Of a DNA stretch of 6,010 nucleotides, positions 5,108 through 6,010 are shown in pieces. How positions within the stretch are numbered: position 1 is the stretch's first letter; every line of letters begins with the position of its first letter. This DNA is from Anaerolineae bacterium (lineage in GTDB: Bacteria; Chloroflexota; Anaerolineae; 4572-78; NAK82), in the NCBI GenBank assembly GCA_030597485.1, contig JAUVRU010000154.1, positions 1 to 6,010 on the forward strand, in the 5' to 3' direction. Below the pieces are notes generated by a model, which worked only from the letters and a program-made list of their open reading frames with translations, had not been told where the DNA came from and did not search any database. Both the position numbers and the translations under genes were made by a program.

Positions 5108-6010
5108 TTACTCAAAATCGAGCTTCTTGTGACGCATGGCTGTGCTTTGGACCAGCCCCAAGGCAATCAAGAAGGTCCACAGCGAGCTGCCCCCGTAGCT
5201 GACAAACGGTAGCGGAAGACCGGTCACTGGCAGCAGCCCCAGGTTGACCCCTATGTTTACTGCCGTCTGAAGCAGAATAATCGCTGCCACCCCCACACAG
5301 ATCAGGCGACCAAAGGGATCCTTGGCGATGGCAGCCGTTCGCAGGATACGCCACAGAAGAACAATGAACAGGGCGTACAGAACAACTGTGCCCAGGAGCC
5401 CCAGTTCTTCTCCGATCACGGAAAAGATGTAATCTGTGTGGCGAACACGCAGAAAACGTAGCTGGCTCTGTGTACCGCTACCAAAACCCTTGCCCAGCCA
5501 ACCACCCGAACCAATGCTGATAAGCGCCTGTTGTACGTTGTAGAAGGTATCAGGACTACCCTGGGGATCGACAAAGAGCAAGATGCGATCGCGCATGTAG
5601 CCCCTGAGGGTGAGCCAAACGAGGGGGCTGACGATCACGCCGCCCAGAGCTAGCAGCCCCAGATGCACCAGGCGCGCTCCTCCCATCAAGACCATAACCA
5701 CCCAAATGAAACCCAGCGTCAGGGAAGTGCTCAAGTTTGGCTGAAGGGATATCAACAACATCGGCAGTAGCACATAGCCGAGAGAGAGCACCAGATACCG
5801 CAGACGACTCATCTCACCATCGTGATCGGACAGGATCTTGGCCAGACCGATGATCAGAATCACCTTGGCCAGCTCAGATGGCTGAATGGCGTTGGCGCCA
5901 ATCCAGCGCTGAACGCCCTGGGAAATCTCGCCGACAACGAACACCCCAATAAGGGCCACTATGATGAAGATGTAGAGAGGACGATGCAGATTCTCGTAAA
6001 ACCGGTAATC
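5108..6010 (-). CDS. rodA: RodA/FtsW-family (SEDS) peptidoglycan polymerase, N-terminus beyond window
   Basis: The frame is open from the right edge to a TAA at 5108-5110 and gives the last 300 residues; roughly 70-100 residues with the first membrane helices are missing. SEDS proteins polymerise lipid II into glycan strands with a partner class B PBP; RodA serves elongation and FtsW division. Visible motifs include GVQRWI (5944-5900 region), QPSELAK, SGGWLGKGFGSGTQSQL, HTDYIFSVIGEELG and LPLPFVSYGGSS. The Asp of HTD (codon 5434-5432) corresponds to the functionally essential Asp of Thermus and E. coli RodA and is present. Several hydrophobic membrane segments are evident. The GTQSQL/HTD spacing and the AMRxKKLDFE-like tail favour RodA over FtsW, but no mre or pbp gene is in view to confirm this. 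The gene is convergent with the lipoprotein gene, 17 bp apart. Confidence 0.93.
   Translation of the reverse strand, partial: DYRFYENLHRPLYIFIIVALIGVFVVGEISQGVQRWIGANAIQPSELAKVILIIGLAKILSDHDGEMSRLRYLVLSLGYVLLPMLLISLQPNLSTSLTLGFIWVVMVLMGGARLVHLGLLALGGVIVSPLVWLTLRGYMRDRILLFVDPQGSPDTFYNVQQALISIGSGGWLGKGFGSGTQSQLRFLRVRHTDYIFSVIGEELGLLGTVVLYALFIVLLWRILRTAAIAKDPFGRLICVGVAAIILLQTAVNIGVNLGLLPVTGLPLPFVSYGGSSLWTFLIALGLVQSTAMRHKKLDFE

Noticed and set aside
5071..5108. Possible bidirectional terminator between the convergent lipoprotein and rodA genes
   Set aside because: GCCC (5083-5086) pairs with GGGC (5094-5097) and GGGCG (5076-5080) with CGCCC (5102-5106), but the stems are short, interrupted and lack a T-run on either side.
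5108..5959. GTG at 5959 as the start of the RodA-like gene
   Set aside because: The reading frame continues upstream to the window edge with a RodA-like sequence (RFYENLHRPLYIF), so the gene is truncated by the window, not short.

Overview
The window looks like a moderately high-GC bacterial chromosome segment, by eye in the high 50s percent. It carries five protein-coding genes and one AT-rich divergent control region. The gene content would fit a Chloroflexota or similar environmental bacterium: a minimal zincin next to an orphan binding lipoprotein, a RodA-type protein, and a fused iron-sulfur/molybdenum hydroxylase. Taxonomy is only a guess, because no RNA gene or other strong marker is present. 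No mobile element, CRISPR array, tRNA or rRNA is seen.

Layout. Positions 1-2583 (minus) hold most of a xanthine-oxidase-family molybdenum hydroxylase. Two [2Fe-2S] domains are fused directly to the molybdopterin part with no FAD domain, and its C-terminus runs off the left edge. Positions 2584-2821 are a divergent intergenic region. Here two sigma70-type promoters occupy almost the same 34 bp on opposite strands, with inverted repeats over them and palindromes and hairpins in both leaders. Positions 2822-3481 (plus) encode a YheO/DauR-like regulator (PAS_6 plus C-terminal HTH). Positions 3553-3921 (plus) encode a minimal zincin metallopeptidase, which has its own extended -10 promoter so close to the ATG that the mRNA would be nearly leaderless. 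Positions 3921-5090 (plus) overlap that gene by one base and encode a lipoprotein of the branched-chain-amino-acid-binding type. Positions 5108-6010 (minus) hold the C-terminal 300 residues of a RodA/FtsW-family cell-wall polymerase, convergent with the lipoprotein gene and cut by the right edge.

How the parts fit. The regulator and the molybdenum enzyme are divergent and share one promoter patch, so the regulator probably controls both genes in response to a small molecule related to the enzyme's substrate. That is inference from layout. The zincin and lipoprotein genes form a translationally coupled pair with no visible functional link to the regulator. The most informative stretch is 2594-2807, where the shared promoter, half-sites and leader structures sit together.
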